Position numbers and translations under genes: made by a program. A DNA stretch of 64,000 nucleotides from an uncultured Ruminococcus sp. (GTDB taxonomy: Bacteria; Bacillota; Clostridia; Oscillospirales; CAG-272), in the NCBI GenBank assembly GCA_902795355.1, contig CADBKZ010000006.1:172466-236465 (forward strand), in the 5' to 3' direction. Under the pieces are notes generated by a model. That model ran no database searches. It was given only the letters and a program-made list of their open reading frames with translations, and had not been told where the DNA came from. Every line of letters begins with the position of its first letter. Position 1 is the stretch's first letter. Positions 35,608 through 43,791 of this stretch are shown in pieces.

Positions 35608-36741
35608 TTACGCCGGAATGATCTCGGCGATTACGCAATTGTGATCGGAAATATATTCTCCGTAAGCGCAAAGGTTGGTGGCGGTGTGGAGCATGGTATA
35701 ATTCTTTACCGTACAATTCCGGCTGACGAACACGTAGTCGATAATCCAGCCGTTCTTGCAAACGTTGTTCTCGCTTTTGCCCGCGTACCAGAACCCCGGG
35801 GACGTGGCAAATTCATCCGCCACGGTAGAGCCGACCGACGCTTTTCGCGAATCGGAGAGCACGCCCGAGAGCGTCGCATAGCCCCGTTGCGCGGGCGAGG
35901 AGTTCATATCCCCCGTCAACGCTATGGAAAAGCGCGAATAGGACGAATATTTCGTTTTCAGCTCCTCGATCTTTGCAAGAATCGCTTTGGCCTGCGCCTC
36001 GCGGACCAGATCGTCGTTTTCGTTCTTTTGCAGGTGGTGCAAATGCGTATCCAGAACGATGATGTATTGGTCGGTGTTCTTCAGGTGCAGAACCACCCAT
36101 GTCAGTATGCGGTCGTGCGTTGGGTATTCGGAAGGCTGCACCTCGTTCCCGTTCGCGTCCTTGCCCAGCGCGGGAAGCGTGATTCTCCCGTAGGAATCCG
36201 CAACCTGCTCCAATTTCTCTTTGCGGAAGAGGATATACCCGCCCTCGCCCGAGGACGAGGTTTTGTCGCCCACCATGTCAAAATCGGAAAAGCCGCGCAG
36301 TTTCGCTTTCCATGCGGATGTGGCTTCCTGCACGCCGAGAATATCAATCCCCTCTCCGGCGAGGAGCGATTCCAACTTCGGGGCGCGGGTGTCGATGGTT
36401 GCGTCGAAGGTAATGGAGCTGTTGTTCTTTGCGCTTCCCTGCTGATCCCAATAAAAAATGTTGAAGGACACCACTTTCAGCGTTTCGGGTTGGGGCTGCG
36501 GCTCCGGTTCCGGCGCGGCGGTGGTTGCGGGAGCAGTCGTAACGGGAGCGGCGGTTGCGGCTTCGGACGGCGTTTCGGATGCGGCGGCAGATTCCGCGTC
36601 GGTTGCGGCGGCCGACGTTTCGGGCGCGACGGGCGACGTTTCGGGCGCGACGGGCGACCCCGCTCCACAGCCGACAACGGCGGTTAAAAGAGAAAACAGC
36701 AGCAAAACGGCCGCAAGATGCAAGATAGTTTTTTGTTTCAT
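35608..36741 (-). CDS. EEP-family phosphodiesterase lipoprotein (third copy)
   Basis: 377 aa. The signal peptide ends TAVVGCGAG, then a long Ala/Thr/Pro/Glu linker to residue ~85. EEP motifs: VSFNIFYW, ILGVQEA, LDTHLHH, LTGDMNSSP, IDYVFVS and the shared TNLCAYGEYISDHNCV end. Compared with the other copies it has an inserted Lys/Asp-rich loop around residue 250. It stands alone on the minus strand, between a terminator and a repeat-rich region, so regulation is unknown. Confidence 0.87.
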   Translation of the reverse strand: MKQKTILHLAAVLLLFSLLTAVVGCGAGSPVAPETSPVAPETSAAATDAESAAASETPSEAATAAPVTTAPATTAAPEPEPQPQPETLKVVSFNIFYWDQQGSAKNNSSITFDATIDTRAPKLESLLAGEGIDILGVQEATSAWKAKLRGFSDFDMVGDKTSSSGEGGYILFRKEKLEQVADSYGRITLPALGKDANGNEVQPSEYPTHDRILTWVVLHLKNTDQYIIVLDTHLHHLQKNENDDLVREAQAKAILAKIEELKTKYSSYSRFSIALTGDMNSSPAQRGYATLSGVLSDSRKASVGSTVADEFATSPGFWYAGKSENNVCKNGWIIDYVFVSRNCTVKNYTMLHTATNLCAYGEYISDHNCVIAEIIPA

Positions 36742-36824
36742 TGATGTTCTCCTGAAAAAAAGTGATTATACCGTTAAACGGCACGAAAAACGCTTTATAA
36801 CGAGTTATATTGGAAGCCTTTCCC

Positions 36825-37630
36825 GAGAGAGAATGGGGGAAAACGGCCAAGGCCTTGTGGATGAAGCCTTTGAGCCTTCCCCTTGGGGGAAGGTGCCGAG
36901 CTTGCGAGGCGGATGAGGCTTCCGATTGCCTGTTTCTTCGCCTCGCCCTTTGGGAGAGGTGGCAGGCGACGCAGGAGCCTGACGGAGAGGGCTTTTGCAG
37001 TAATCGCAATTTTTTACCCTCTCACTCGCTTCGCGAGAGCTCCCCCCGAGGGGGAGCCTTACAGTAACGGCCCGTCGGAAAGCCTCATCCGTCAGACAAT
37101 CGAGGCTTGCCCGCCTCTCTGTCTGACACCTTCTCCGAAGGGAGAAGGCTCATGATGTTTGCGGACAGCAAAAAGAAAGCAAAAACAATTTATTTCCAAC
37201 GAATAGTTGCTTGAAGCCTTCCCCTTGGGGGAATGGTGCCAAAGCCGCAAGCGACTTATGGATGAGGCTTTCCATTTGCCTGTTTCTTTACCTCCTCCAT
37301 CGGGGGAGGTGGCTTGGAGCGGAGCGACAAGTCGGAAGGAGTTAACTCCTTCCACCGTTCGCTCCCGCTCACGGTCCGGCTGCTAGGAATCAACGCTTTG
37401 AGCAGGATAAAAGGCGTTCGCTCTTCCGCTTGCCTGTTTCTTTGCCTCGCCCTTTGGGAGAGGTGGCAGGCGAGCTTGCGAGCCTGACGGAGAGGGCTAT
37501 TTACCACCCTCTCACTCGCTTCGCGAGAGCTCCCCCCGAGGGGGAGCCTTGAAGCTACTGCCCGTTGGAAAGCCTCATCCATAAGTCGCTTGCGACTTTG
37601 ACACCATTCCCCCAAGGGGAAGGCTTATGA
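36825..37630. repeat. Cluster of nested palindromic interspersed repeats
   Basis: The 1049 bp between 36742 and 37790 has no convincing gene. It holds at least three repeat modules in both orientations: module A with CCTTCCCCTTGGGGGAA at ~36877, 37219 and inverted at ~37605; module B with CTCGCCCTTTGGGAGAGG at ~36942 and 37446; module C with CTCTCACTCGCTTCGCGAG at ~37018 and 37505, each followed by a GAGCTCCCCCCGAGGGG stretch. Modules A, B and C recur in the same order and form long hairpins. Short frames across it are repeat translations, not genes. Confidence 0.85.
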
Positions 37631-37790
37631 TGTTCGCAAACAGCGGGAAAAGGCTCAAAATTGCCTTCCCGTGGGGTGGGGATAAAAACACCGCACATTC
37701 ACGCGCAAAACGCACCGTTCCGCGGCTCAAATTGTGCCTGCGGAACGGCGCGGTTTTTTCGGATGGCTCCCCGAACCTTTTTTCCATCCC

Positions 37791-38756
37791 TTACCCGATG
37801 AAAACCTCGGCGATTACGCAGTTGTGGTCGGAAATATAGGCTCCGTATGGGCAGATGTTGGTGGACGTATGGACCATCCGGTAGTTCTGCACGTCCATAT
37901 TTCCCACAAAAACGAAATCAATAATCCAACCGTCGGCGTGGCAGCGGTAGGCGGGATGTTCGGGATCGGCAATGTAGGTAAACTCGGGAGAGGAATCGAG
38001 GTCGGTTCCCAGCGTTTCCCCGCGCGAAACCAGCCGCGAATCGGACAGCGCGGATGTAAACACAGGGTAAGCCGCCATGCTGCGGGTGGAGTTCATATCC
38101 CCCGTCAGCATTACCGAAACCTCGGTTTTTCCCTCGTTGCGGAGAGCTTCCAGCTTTTCGTTCAGAAACGCCACGATTTCAACGGCCTGACGGCGGCGGA
38201 TTTCATCGTCGTTCGCGCCGCAGTGCCATTGGTGCAAATGCGTATCCAGCGCGAGCACATAGCGGTCCGAATCCTTGATTTGCAGGAGAGCCCAGCCGCA
38301 AACGCGGTCATGGTAGGTACCCGTCGGGTTTCCGTTGTTGTCCGTGGCGGAAGCGGTCAGAATCACGTTTCCCTGCGCGTCCTTTTCCTCGTAGAACAGG
38401 GCGAAGGAACCGCCATCGGAGAGGTCGAAGCGCGACTTTTTATAAAGGATGTAGCCGCCTTCGCCGTCAATCTTTTTCCCGCCGCCGGCATAACCGTAGT
38501 CGTCCAACCCCGAAATCAGGGGCAACCAATTGTTGTTTGCTTCCTGCAAGCCCACAATATCCAGCGATTCCCCGCGGATCATGGCCATCATTTTGGCAAA
38601 CCGCTCGGGAACGCCGCGCTGAATATTGGCTTCCTGCTCCGCGGTAACGTCGGTGCGCGGGGCGTTGTTCGCGCTGCTCGGGTATTGGTAGATCTTATAG
38701 TTGTTCGCGCCGCCCAGAACGTTGAACGAGGCGATCCGGTAGGTATGCGAGGCCAT
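37791..38756 (-). CDS. EEP-family protein (fourth copy), no signal peptide
   Basis: 321 aa. EEP motifs: IASFNVLGG, IVGLQEAN, LDTHLHQW, LTGDMNSTR, IDFVFVG and TNICPYGAYISDHNCV. It begins at ATG 38756, overlapping the stop of the secreted protein upstream (TGATG), so it may be translated by re-initiation. The lack of a signal peptide contrasts with its secreted neighbour. An alternative view is that the two were once a single chain; here they are in different frames. Confidence 0.85.
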   Translation of the reverse strand: MASHTYRIASFNVLGGANNYKIYQYPSSANNAPRTDVTAEQEANIQRGVPERFAKMMAMIRGESLDIVGLQEANNNWLPLISGLDDYGYAGGGKKIDGEGGYILYKKSRFDLSDGGSFALFYEEKDAQGNVILTASATDNNGNPTGTYHDRVCGWALLQIKDSDRYVLALDTHLHQWHCGANDDEIRRRQAVEIVAFLNEKLEALRNEGKTEVSVMLTGDMNSTRSMAAYPVFTSALSDSRLVSRGETLGTDLDSSPEFTYIADPEHPAYRCHADGWIIDFVFVGNMDVQNYRMVHTSTNICPYGAYISDHNCVIAEVFIG

Positions 38757-40516
38757 CAGCTCGCTGCCGTAAAATTTACGACCTGTTGCTCCATATAGAC
38801 CTTTGCGCCGTCGCGGACCACAAAGGGCTTGACGGTAAAGGCAATGTCCACCGCCGGAACGTTCTGAATGATCAGAGCGTAAATATAGCTGCCGTCAAGG
38901 TCGTCCGCGGTGTACGTTACCATCGCGCCGTCGGCGTATGCGTTGAGCGTGGTATAAACCGTGGTTCCCGTATGGTCGAAGAGCTTGGGTTCGGCCTCGC
39001 CGTAGTCGGCCGAAATTTCAAAGCCGACGCCCTCAAAATCAAGGCTGTCCAGCACGCCGACAAAGCGAATGCTCAATTTTTCGTCCGCAATGGCCGATTC
39101 CTGATAGCCGTAGAGGCGGAAATCGGGCTTGGCGGTATAGCTGAACGAAAGGTTGTCAACGGCGTAGGGGGTGAGGTAGTTGTTATCGCAGCGGAAGAAG
39201 GTGAACGCCGGAACCGCGTCGAAGCTCCCCGAGGCAAGGTTGACCTGCCCCGCAACGGTATCGTTGGAAAGTGCGATGTCCTGATCGATCACACGCGGAG
39301 AGGCGAGCGTTCCACCGCTGAACGCGATGTTCACATGGATCAAGCCGGATTTGTAGGTATGCGAAACGGTAACGGCGGCTTTGTTGCCGTAAGCGGACGC
39401 GCCGCCCCAACCGTCAGCCAATTGGCTGTTATTGATATACACCTGATGAATGTTCTGCCAAACGTTGTTCAGCTCCCGTTTGCCGAGGCGAATCCGCATT
39501 TTCGCGCCCGAAACCACAAACTCGGTTTCCACAAAGCTGTTTTCGGGGTAGTCCAGAAAATCAATGTCGTAGGAGAAAGAATAACCGCCCGTGGTGCCCG
39601 CCAACGTGGGGGTATAGGTCGCTTTCTTGGAAGCGTTCCGCAAATCGTCCACCATGCCGGACGCTACGGAAGCGGTGGTTGTGGTGGCAACGTCCACCGT
39701 CCAGCAGTTGTTGCCGTTCAGGAATTGGAAATCCGCATAGTTGAAGCAGGAAACGGCGTTGGCCTCGGAAGTTCCCACCGCAAAGCCGGTGATAGAATAG
39801 GATCCTTTCACCGCGTTAGACGCATAAAGAGAAACTTTCGTGATCCGATCCTGACCGAATACATATGTGGCGTCAGTACCCGAAAGCACAAAGAAATCCC
39901 CCTTTTCCGCATCAGCAAACGAAACGCGCGCAATAAACTGATTATTCAAATAGCCCACGGTCAAGCGATAATCGCTGTTTCCCTGCAACTTGCTCTGGAT
40001 GTCAGAGGACAGGTTGTTTGACCAAACATCATTCTTGGCTCCCGAGGCATTGAGCGTTGCTTGGTTGCCGTCAATATTCCACTTGACCTGCGACCCGCCC
40101 GTACTAACTGTAAAGCGGAGCTTATCTGTTGTATCAGCAGGCCGGTATTGGAAATCCACTTCATAATAATTCCCGCTTGCGAGGTCGATTCGGATGCGGG
40201 GGCGTTGGTCTTTTCCACTTCCCAAGGTAAAGGAATAATCAAGGATAACCACCCAATCGGCATTTGCGCTTGTGGTGTCCGGATTGACCCAAATCGCTCT
40301 GTTGTTCGCTTTGCCTTGGTCGATTCCGTCAACTTGGGTCATGCTGTTCAGGGTTTGGGGAACCGTGTAGGTTTCGGTCGCCCATGCGGTATCGTTAAAG
40401 GTCCATTGACCGTTTGCGTCGCTCGGACCGTCCACCGTTGCATAAGCGGGAATGGCAACCGCGGTTGCGAGCATCATCAATGCGAGAATGAATGCAAAAA
40501 GTTTTGTTTTTCTCAT
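38756..40516 (-). CDS. Secreted protein with lectin-like repeats, unknown function
   Basis: 586 aa from ATG 40516 (a GGAAG ribosome site precedes it). Signal peptide MRKTKLFAFILALMMLATAV is followed by a cleavage site after AYA. Two repeats of about 230 residues (roughly 40-260 and 290-480) look like jelly-roll/lectin sandwiches: each has a W-x-F/V-D start and a GxYSxTGF or GGYSFSYD end. The last ~110 residues (from RLYGYQESAI) are a C-terminal domain with SIRFVGVLDSLDF and VAYxxxA-like strands. No catalytic motif seen. It heads into the EEP gene by overlap. Confidence 0.65.
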   Translation of the reverse strand: MRKTKLFAFILALMMLATAVAIPAYATVDGPSDANGQWTFNDTAWATETYTVPQTLNSMTQVDGIDQGKANNRAIWVNPDTTSANADWVVILDYSFTLGSGKDQRPRIRIDLASGNYYEVDFQYRPADTTDKLRFTVSTGGSQVKWNIDGNQATLNASGAKNDVWSNNLSSDIQSKLQGNSDYRLTVGYLNNQFIARVSFADAEKGDFFVLSGTDATYVFGQDRITKVSLYASNAVKGSYSITGFAVGTSEANAVSCFNYADFQFLNGNNCWTVDVATTTTASVASGMVDDLRNASKKATYTPTLAGTTGGYSFSYDIDFLDYPENSFVETEFVVSGAKMRIRLGKRELNNVWQNIHQVYINNSQLADGWGGASAYGNKAAVTVSHTYKSGLIHVNIAFSGGTLASPRVIDQDIALSNDTVAGQVNLASGSFDAVPAFTFFRCDNNYLTPYAVDNLSFSYTAKPDFRLYGYQESAIADEKLSIRFVGVLDSLDFEGVGFEISADYGEAEPKLFDHTGTTVYTTLNAYADGAMVTYTADDLDGSYIYALIIQNVPAVDIAFTVKPFVVRDGAKVYMEQQVVNFTAAS

Positions 40517-40562
40517 GGTTCTGTTCTTCCTTTCAATGATGTTTTTCAAGGGGGCGTCGGGT

Positions 40563-40688
40563 TCATTCCCAAACGAGAGTGTCGCCGTCGCCGCTATCTT
40601 CTTGGGATAGCTTCGATACGGTGAGAATGTCGGTCTCGCAAATGGCGAGATAGCGCATGTCCGGCGATTGGTACGGTTTCTTTTTCAT
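40563..40688 (-). CDS. 41-residue peptide of unknown function
   Basis: ATG 40688 behind an ideal GGAGGAAACGG site, so expression is likely although the frame is too short for routine calls. The sequence begins MKKKPYQSPDMRYLAICE and ends in an acidic tail with TDILTVSKLSQED. It has no cysteine beyond one and no transmembrane segment. The pattern of a basic start, YxSPxxR, and an aspartate-rich DILTVS tail is the sort found in small peptides of Clostridia that I cannot assign. It is first in the operon with the secreted and EEP proteins. Confidence 0.55.
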   Translation of the reverse strand: MKKKPYQSPDMRYLAICETDILTVSKLSQEDSGDGDTLVWE

Positions 40689-40779
40689 GGTTCCGTTTCC
40701 TCCGTTTTTTGGTTTTTGGTTTAGCCGTTTTCTTAAATACAACTCATTTTGGTTCAAGGTCAGAACCAAAATTCAATTT

Positions 40780-40808
40780 ATTATAGCACACTTTTTTCGT
40801 TTTGTCAA
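40780..40808 (-). promoter_or_regulatory. Promoter of the peptide / secreted protein / EEP operon
   Basis: On the minus strand TTGACA (40808-40803), 17 bp spacer, TATAAT (40785-40780). The 40809-41140 stretch between it and the tRNA promoter has no gene; it contains purine-rich sequence and no repeat I could identify. Confidence 0.9.
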
Positions 40809-41140
40809 TGTTTTGCATCATTTTTTTTCGTCCGACCGAATTTTTTCTCTTTTGCACAAAAAAAAGCCGTTCATTTTGGCGGTTACGACGAACCGAAAAC
40901 GGCGAACGGTTTGAAAGAACGCTTCCTTTTATAAAAAAGGCGGGCGTATCTGAAATTTGATACACAGAAAAAGCGATTCTCCCCGAGCCGGATTCAACCG
41001 ACGGAGAAAGCAACATCGGGTTCAGAGGCCGCAGGGGGCGGGACCCGACAGACGCCGCGGAAGAGAGACGCGCAACACGGCGCAAAACCGCGGAAGAGCG
41101 GATTTTGTGGCCGGAAAAGCGTATTTTTTCGAAAAAGGAC

Positions 41141-41169
41141 TTGACAAATGCGGCGGAATGTGCTATACT
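41141..41169 (+). promoter_or_regulatory. Promoter of tRNA-Pro
   Basis: TTGACA (41141-41146), 17 bp spacer, TATACT (41164-41169), 16 bp before the tRNA 5' end. Confidence 0.88.
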
Positions 41170-41185
41170 AACAAGGCTGAAATAA

Positions 41186-41262
41186 CGGGGTGTGGCACAG
41201 CTTGGTAGTGCGCTTGGTTCGGGACCAAGAGGCCGCTGGTTCGAGTCCAGTCACTCCGACCA
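41186..41262 (+). tRNA. tRNA-Pro (anticodon CGG)
   Basis: 77 nt including an encoded CCA. The acceptor stem CGGGGTG pairs with CACTCCG with one G-U, the anticodon arm CTTGG-TTCGGGA-CCAAG gives CGG, and the T arm has GGTTCGAGTCC. It lies at the left edge of the mobile island and is the natural candidate for its integration site, although the second att copy is not in the window. Confidence 0.95.
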
Positions 41263-41270
41263 TTATAGTG

Positions 41271-41304
41271 GAAAAGGTTTGATACACCGTTATCAAACCT
41301 TTTT
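41271..41304 (+). terminator. Terminator after tRNA-Pro
   Basis: AAAAGGTTTGATA / TATCAAACCTTTT hairpin with a short loop and a T run, starting 9 bp beyond the CCA. Confidence 0.85.
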
Positions 41305-41397
41305 CATATGATTCATATAATATGCCTGCATTGCAATCAAGACATATAATTTACAAACCGAGTTATTCGGCTTCTTGTGTTACGAATGGAGTAGAAC

Positions 41398-41739
41398 ATG
41401 CCAACAAAAAATCAAGAAATTGGTAATAAATACGAAAATCTCTCTAAACAAATATTGTTGCTTGAAAACATTAGCTGGGAAGAAAGAATAATATTTGACA
41501 GAATTTATGACGATAGCCGTATATTTTCTTGCCCTTGTGCGAAGAGACCTTCTTACATAGAAGCGCAAATTTTTCATAGAGTTCGGGAGAGACCGTACTG
41601 CCATTCTCCCGGATCGAAGCGGTCAGTTTTGCGATCTGTTGCCGATACCGTTCTTTCAGATCGTCCCGGGCTTCGGTCTGTTTCTTGTAAATTTCAATCT
41701 GCTCCTGTCGGAAGATATCTCCGGCGAGCGTTTTCTTGA
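41398..41739 (+). pseudogene. 5' fragment of an unknown gene, fused into relaxase antisense
   Basis: A GGAGT ribosome site precedes ATG 41398. The first ~40 residues (MPTKNQEIGNKYENLSKQIL and onward to about the FDRIYDDS segment) look like coding sequence; beyond about 41518 the frame becomes the antisense of the relaxase gene. I do not recognise the family. It may be the remnant of the gene that once lay beside the tRNA. Confidence 0.35.
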
Positions 41740-42223
41740 TGTTATGGATCCCCTTGGGTGACAGGAACGGTTCCTGCGGACGACTCGACCAGACCAGCAT
41801 ATGAACGTGAGGATTCACCTCTTTGTTATGATAGGCGGCGACCCAACGCAGGTTGGCAGGTGCGATTCCCATCTCTTTGGCGATGTCATTCCGGCGGGAA
41901 CGGAGAAGGTTGATCCATTGTGTAGCGGAATTGTACCCGAGCCGTTCCGCGTCCTCGCGCCGAAGAGAGATGATGAAACCCCAGATGTTCCCGGGATGGC
42001 GGTCGATTTCGGCGTGGATTCCCGAAAGGTTGATCGGGGTTCCTTCGTCCGAGAACAGCCCGTTGGAACCCCGTCGATTACCGATATAATCCGCCATCCC
42101 GCTTCGCAGGATCTCCACGCCTTCCCGTTTTGCAATGTATTCTGCGTATCCGCCGCGGGACTGGCCTTTCCTTGTGGTGTGTCCTGGCTTGTAGTAAGGT
42201 GCTTTGAGAATCAGTCTTGCCAT
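41471..42223 (-). CDS. MobP-type relaxase, C-terminally truncated
   Basis: 250 aa, ATG start. MARLILKAPYYKPG, a GTPINLSGIHAEID middle and the HNKEVNPHVHMLVW segment with two paired histidines are hallmarks of the relaxase domain (HxH motif III). After KKIYGY (about 41517) the sequence changes to a short unrelated tail and stops. Relatives continue for another hundred or more residues, so this gene is probably truncated by the junction noted at 41.5 kb. It would nick oriT for conjugative mobilisation. Confidence 0.78.
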   Translation of the reverse strand: MARLILKAPYYKPGHTTRKGQSRGGYAEYIAKREGVEILRSGMADYIGNRRGSNGLFSDEGTPINLSGIHAEIDRHPGNIWGFIISLRREDAERLGYNSATQWINLLRSRRNDIAKEMGIAPANLRWVAAYHNKEVNPHVHMLVWSSRPQEPFLSPKGIHNIKKTLAGDIFRQEQIEIYKKQTEARDDLKERYRQQIAKLTASIRENGSTVSPELYEKFALLCKKVSSHKGKKIYGYRHKFCQILFFLPS

Positions 42224-42228
42224 ATCCG

Positions 42229-42630
42229 TTATCCTTTCAGCATTTCATCGGCACGGATGGTTCCGTTCGTTTCCATGACTTCCCGGACCGAATCGGTTCG
42301 TATCGATTCCACCGCCTCGGGATCGAGATCCCAGCACTCCGCCACCGTATGTGCCAGCAGATTCTGATCCACCGCCAGTTTGAAGAGCAACCTGCGGATT
42401 CGTTCTTCGCTGTCCCGGATCTTCGCTCCGATCACCGATTCCAAAGCCGGGAGCAGAAATTTCTCGATGTGTTCTTTCTCCAGCCACGCGCAGTAAAAAT
42501 CTACGGCTTCCCGGATGAAAGCGTTGCGGGAACGGCGCCCGTATTCTTCCGAAAGGCGGTCGCAACGGTCCCATTGCGTTTTGGTCAGGCTGACGCCTCG
42601 TGATTCTAAAGTGTTGTCAATTTCTTTCAT
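42229..42630 (-). CDS. Ribbon-helix-helix-type mobilisation accessory protein
   Basis: 133 aa from ATG 42630, with AAGAAAGGAAATC upstream. The N-terminal RGVSLTKTQWDRCDRLSEEY and RSRNAFIREAVDFYCAW segments fit an Arc-like ribbon-helix-helix DNA-binding unit. The rest is helical and acidic. It ends 6 bp before the relaxase gene, so it is likely the relaxosome protein that positions the relaxase at oriT. Confidence 0.68.
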   Translation of the reverse strand: MKEIDNTLESRGVSLTKTQWDRCDRLSEEYGRRSRNAFIREAVDFYCAWLEKEHIEKFLLPALESVIGAKIRDSEERIRRLLFKLAVDQNLLAHTVAECWDLDPEAVESIRTDSVREVMETNGTIRADEMLKG

Positions 42631-42673
42631 AAATGATTTCCTTTCTTCTTTACATTTGTCCGGTTTTGAATAA

Positions 42674-42716
42674 AAAAGGAAAGCCAAGCCGATATCCGGC
42701 TTGACTTTCCTTTTTC
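42674..42716 (-). terminator. Terminator after the toxin-antitoxin pair
   Basis: On the minus strand AAAGGAAAGTCAAGCCGG is paired with a matching CGGCTTGGCTTTCCTTT arm around ATAT, followed by a T run. Confidence 0.82.
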
Positions 42717-42737
42717 AATTGTTGCGCTCTGCGTCAG

Positions 42738-43001
42738 TTATGTTTCGTAATGCGTCCACATGGACAGGACGTGAACGATCTGTTTGTCCTCAAGAACTTC
42801 ATATACCAAGCGGTGCTTTTGATTGATCCGTCTGGAATAGAGTCCCCGAAGATCCCCAACCAGTTTTTCATACGGCGGAGGATTCTTGAACGGATCCTCA
42901 GCGATGATGTTCAATAGCGCCTTTGCTTTCCCATCCAACTTTGCCGCTTTCAGCCATTTTTTCTGTTCTGTCGCTTTCTTGGAAAGAATGATCTGATACA
43001 T
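42738..43001 (-). CDS. yoeB: YoeB-type toxin (RelE superfamily mRNA interferase)
   Basis: 87 aa from ATG 43001, which overlaps the antitoxin stop (TAATG) at a good distance from GGAGG. The protein starts MYQIILSKKATEQKKWL; the LKAAKLDGKAKALL and NPPPYEKLVGDLRGLYSRRI segments and the ending HRLVYEV-x-VLSMWTHYE with late histidine and tyrosine are the catalytic YoeB features. It cleaves mRNA at the ribosome when free. It serves as a stability module on the element. Confidence 0.93.
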   Translation of the reverse strand: MYQIILSKKATEQKKWLKAAKLDGKAKALLNIIAEDPFKNPPPYEKLVGDLRGLYSRRINQKHRLVYEVLEDKQIVHVLSMWTHYET

Positions 43002-43252
43002 TACCATTCCTCCGAAGGATCATAAACGGTTCCTTGCTCCAGAGGTTCCTTCTTGCTCTCTACGATATCGTTCAGAACGCGGGAATCAGACATGAGATAA
43101 ACCGTTTCCATGATGCCGTTATAATCCTCGGCGGACAGAATGACGGCGTTTCCGTCCTTTGTGCTGACATTGATGACATCATTGAAATTGACCGCTTGCG
43201 AAAGATACTCAAACAGATTCTTACGCAGATTGGTTGCGTTGGTGTTAGTCAT
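43001..43252 (-). CDS. yefM: YefM/Phd-family antitoxin
   Basis: 83 aa. LRKNLFEYLSQAVNFNDVI and STKDGNAVILSAEDYNGIME form the Phd/YefM DNA-binding fold; the acidic C-terminus (KKEPLEQGTVYDPSEEW) is the toxin-neutralising tail. Start ATG lies behind GAGGAGGTGATATT. It is first in the operon and likely represses it through the repeat in the promoter. Confidence 0.92.
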   Translation of the reverse strand: MTNTNATNLRKNLFEYLSQAVNFNDVINVSTKDGNAVILSAEDYNGIMETVYLMSDSRVLNDIVESKKEPLEQGTVYDPSEEW

Positions 43253-43273
43253 AATATCACCTCCTCTGTGTAC

Positions 43274-43302
43274 ATTATAGCGTACATTATTTGTTTTGTC
43301 AA
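43274..43302 (-). promoter_or_regulatory. Promoter and operator of the toxin-antitoxin operon
   Basis: On the minus strand TTGACA (43302-43297), 17 bp spacer, TATAAT (43279-43274). TAATGTACGC and TATAATGTAC form a direct repeat of the ATAATGTAC type that overlaps the -10 box, as expected for YefM autoregulation. Confidence 0.85.
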
Positions 43303-43493
43303 TAGATAACGGGAAAAAACCTGTTTTTATTTTGTGCCGTTGCGATAAGAATCTATGCGTATCAAACGATCATTTTCAGATCCGGTTCACGCCTGACATT
43401 TTCGATGCCGGAACGCTAAATCGTTTCGATCCGTGCGTATGGCAGACATGATTGCCTTTGTATTGCTTTTCGTGAAAAGACCGCTTATTTACT

Positions 43494-43543
43494 CGCCCGG
43501 CGTTGCCGGGCGATGTGAAGAGCCGTGGCAAACAGACACGGCT
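43494..43543. terminator. Two hairpins in the gap before the excisionase gene
   Basis: CGCCCGG-x-CCGGGCG (43494-43512) and AGCCGTG / CACGGCT (43521-43543). The gap 43303-43569 shows no gene. On the minus strand they follow the excisionase stop and probably end its message, although a clear T run is lacking. Confidence 0.5.
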
Positions 43544-43569
43544 TTATCCTGCTTACGAATCATACGCCA

Positions 43570-43785
43570 CTATACCTTGTCATAGCGGGTCTGTTCATCG
43601 AGCCATTCGAGCAGTCGGTCGCGCGGAACAATGGTTCTGCCGGGGACGATTTTCAGTTTGGGAAAATCGTCTCCCCGCACCAGTTCGTATGCGCTCGCGC
43701 GGGAAATCCCGAGCAAATCCGCCACGTCCATGACCGTGAGGAACATGGGCAGTTCTTCGCGGTTCTGATAGGTTGATCGTTTCAT
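43570..43785 (-). CDS. Excisionase-like helix-turn-helix protein
   Basis: 71 aa, ATG behind GGAGGTGAAACG. FLTVMDVADLLGISRASAYELVRGDDFP followed by GRTIVPRDRLLEWLDEQ is the MerR-like/AlpA excisionase family domain; I quote it as FLTVMDVADLLGISRAS and then AYELVRGDDFP. It bends DNA near att to promote excision. It is far from the integrase in this assembly (about 19 kb), which differs from the usual xis-int pairing. Confidence 0.85.
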   Translation of the reverse strand: MKRSTYQNREELPMFLTVMDVADLLGISRASAYELVRGDDFPKLKIVPGRTIVPRDRLLEWLDEQTRYDKV

Positions 43786-43791
43786 TTCGTT

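Noticed and set aside
36811..37630. Several short frames of 60-120 codons rich in Arg/Gly/Pro
   Set aside because: They are translations of the palindromic repeat modules, occur in several frames of both strands, and lack ribosome sites.
41141..41262. Further tRNA genes next to tRNA-Pro
   Set aside because: Only one cloverleaf was found. The adjacent hairpin at 41271-41304 is a terminator.
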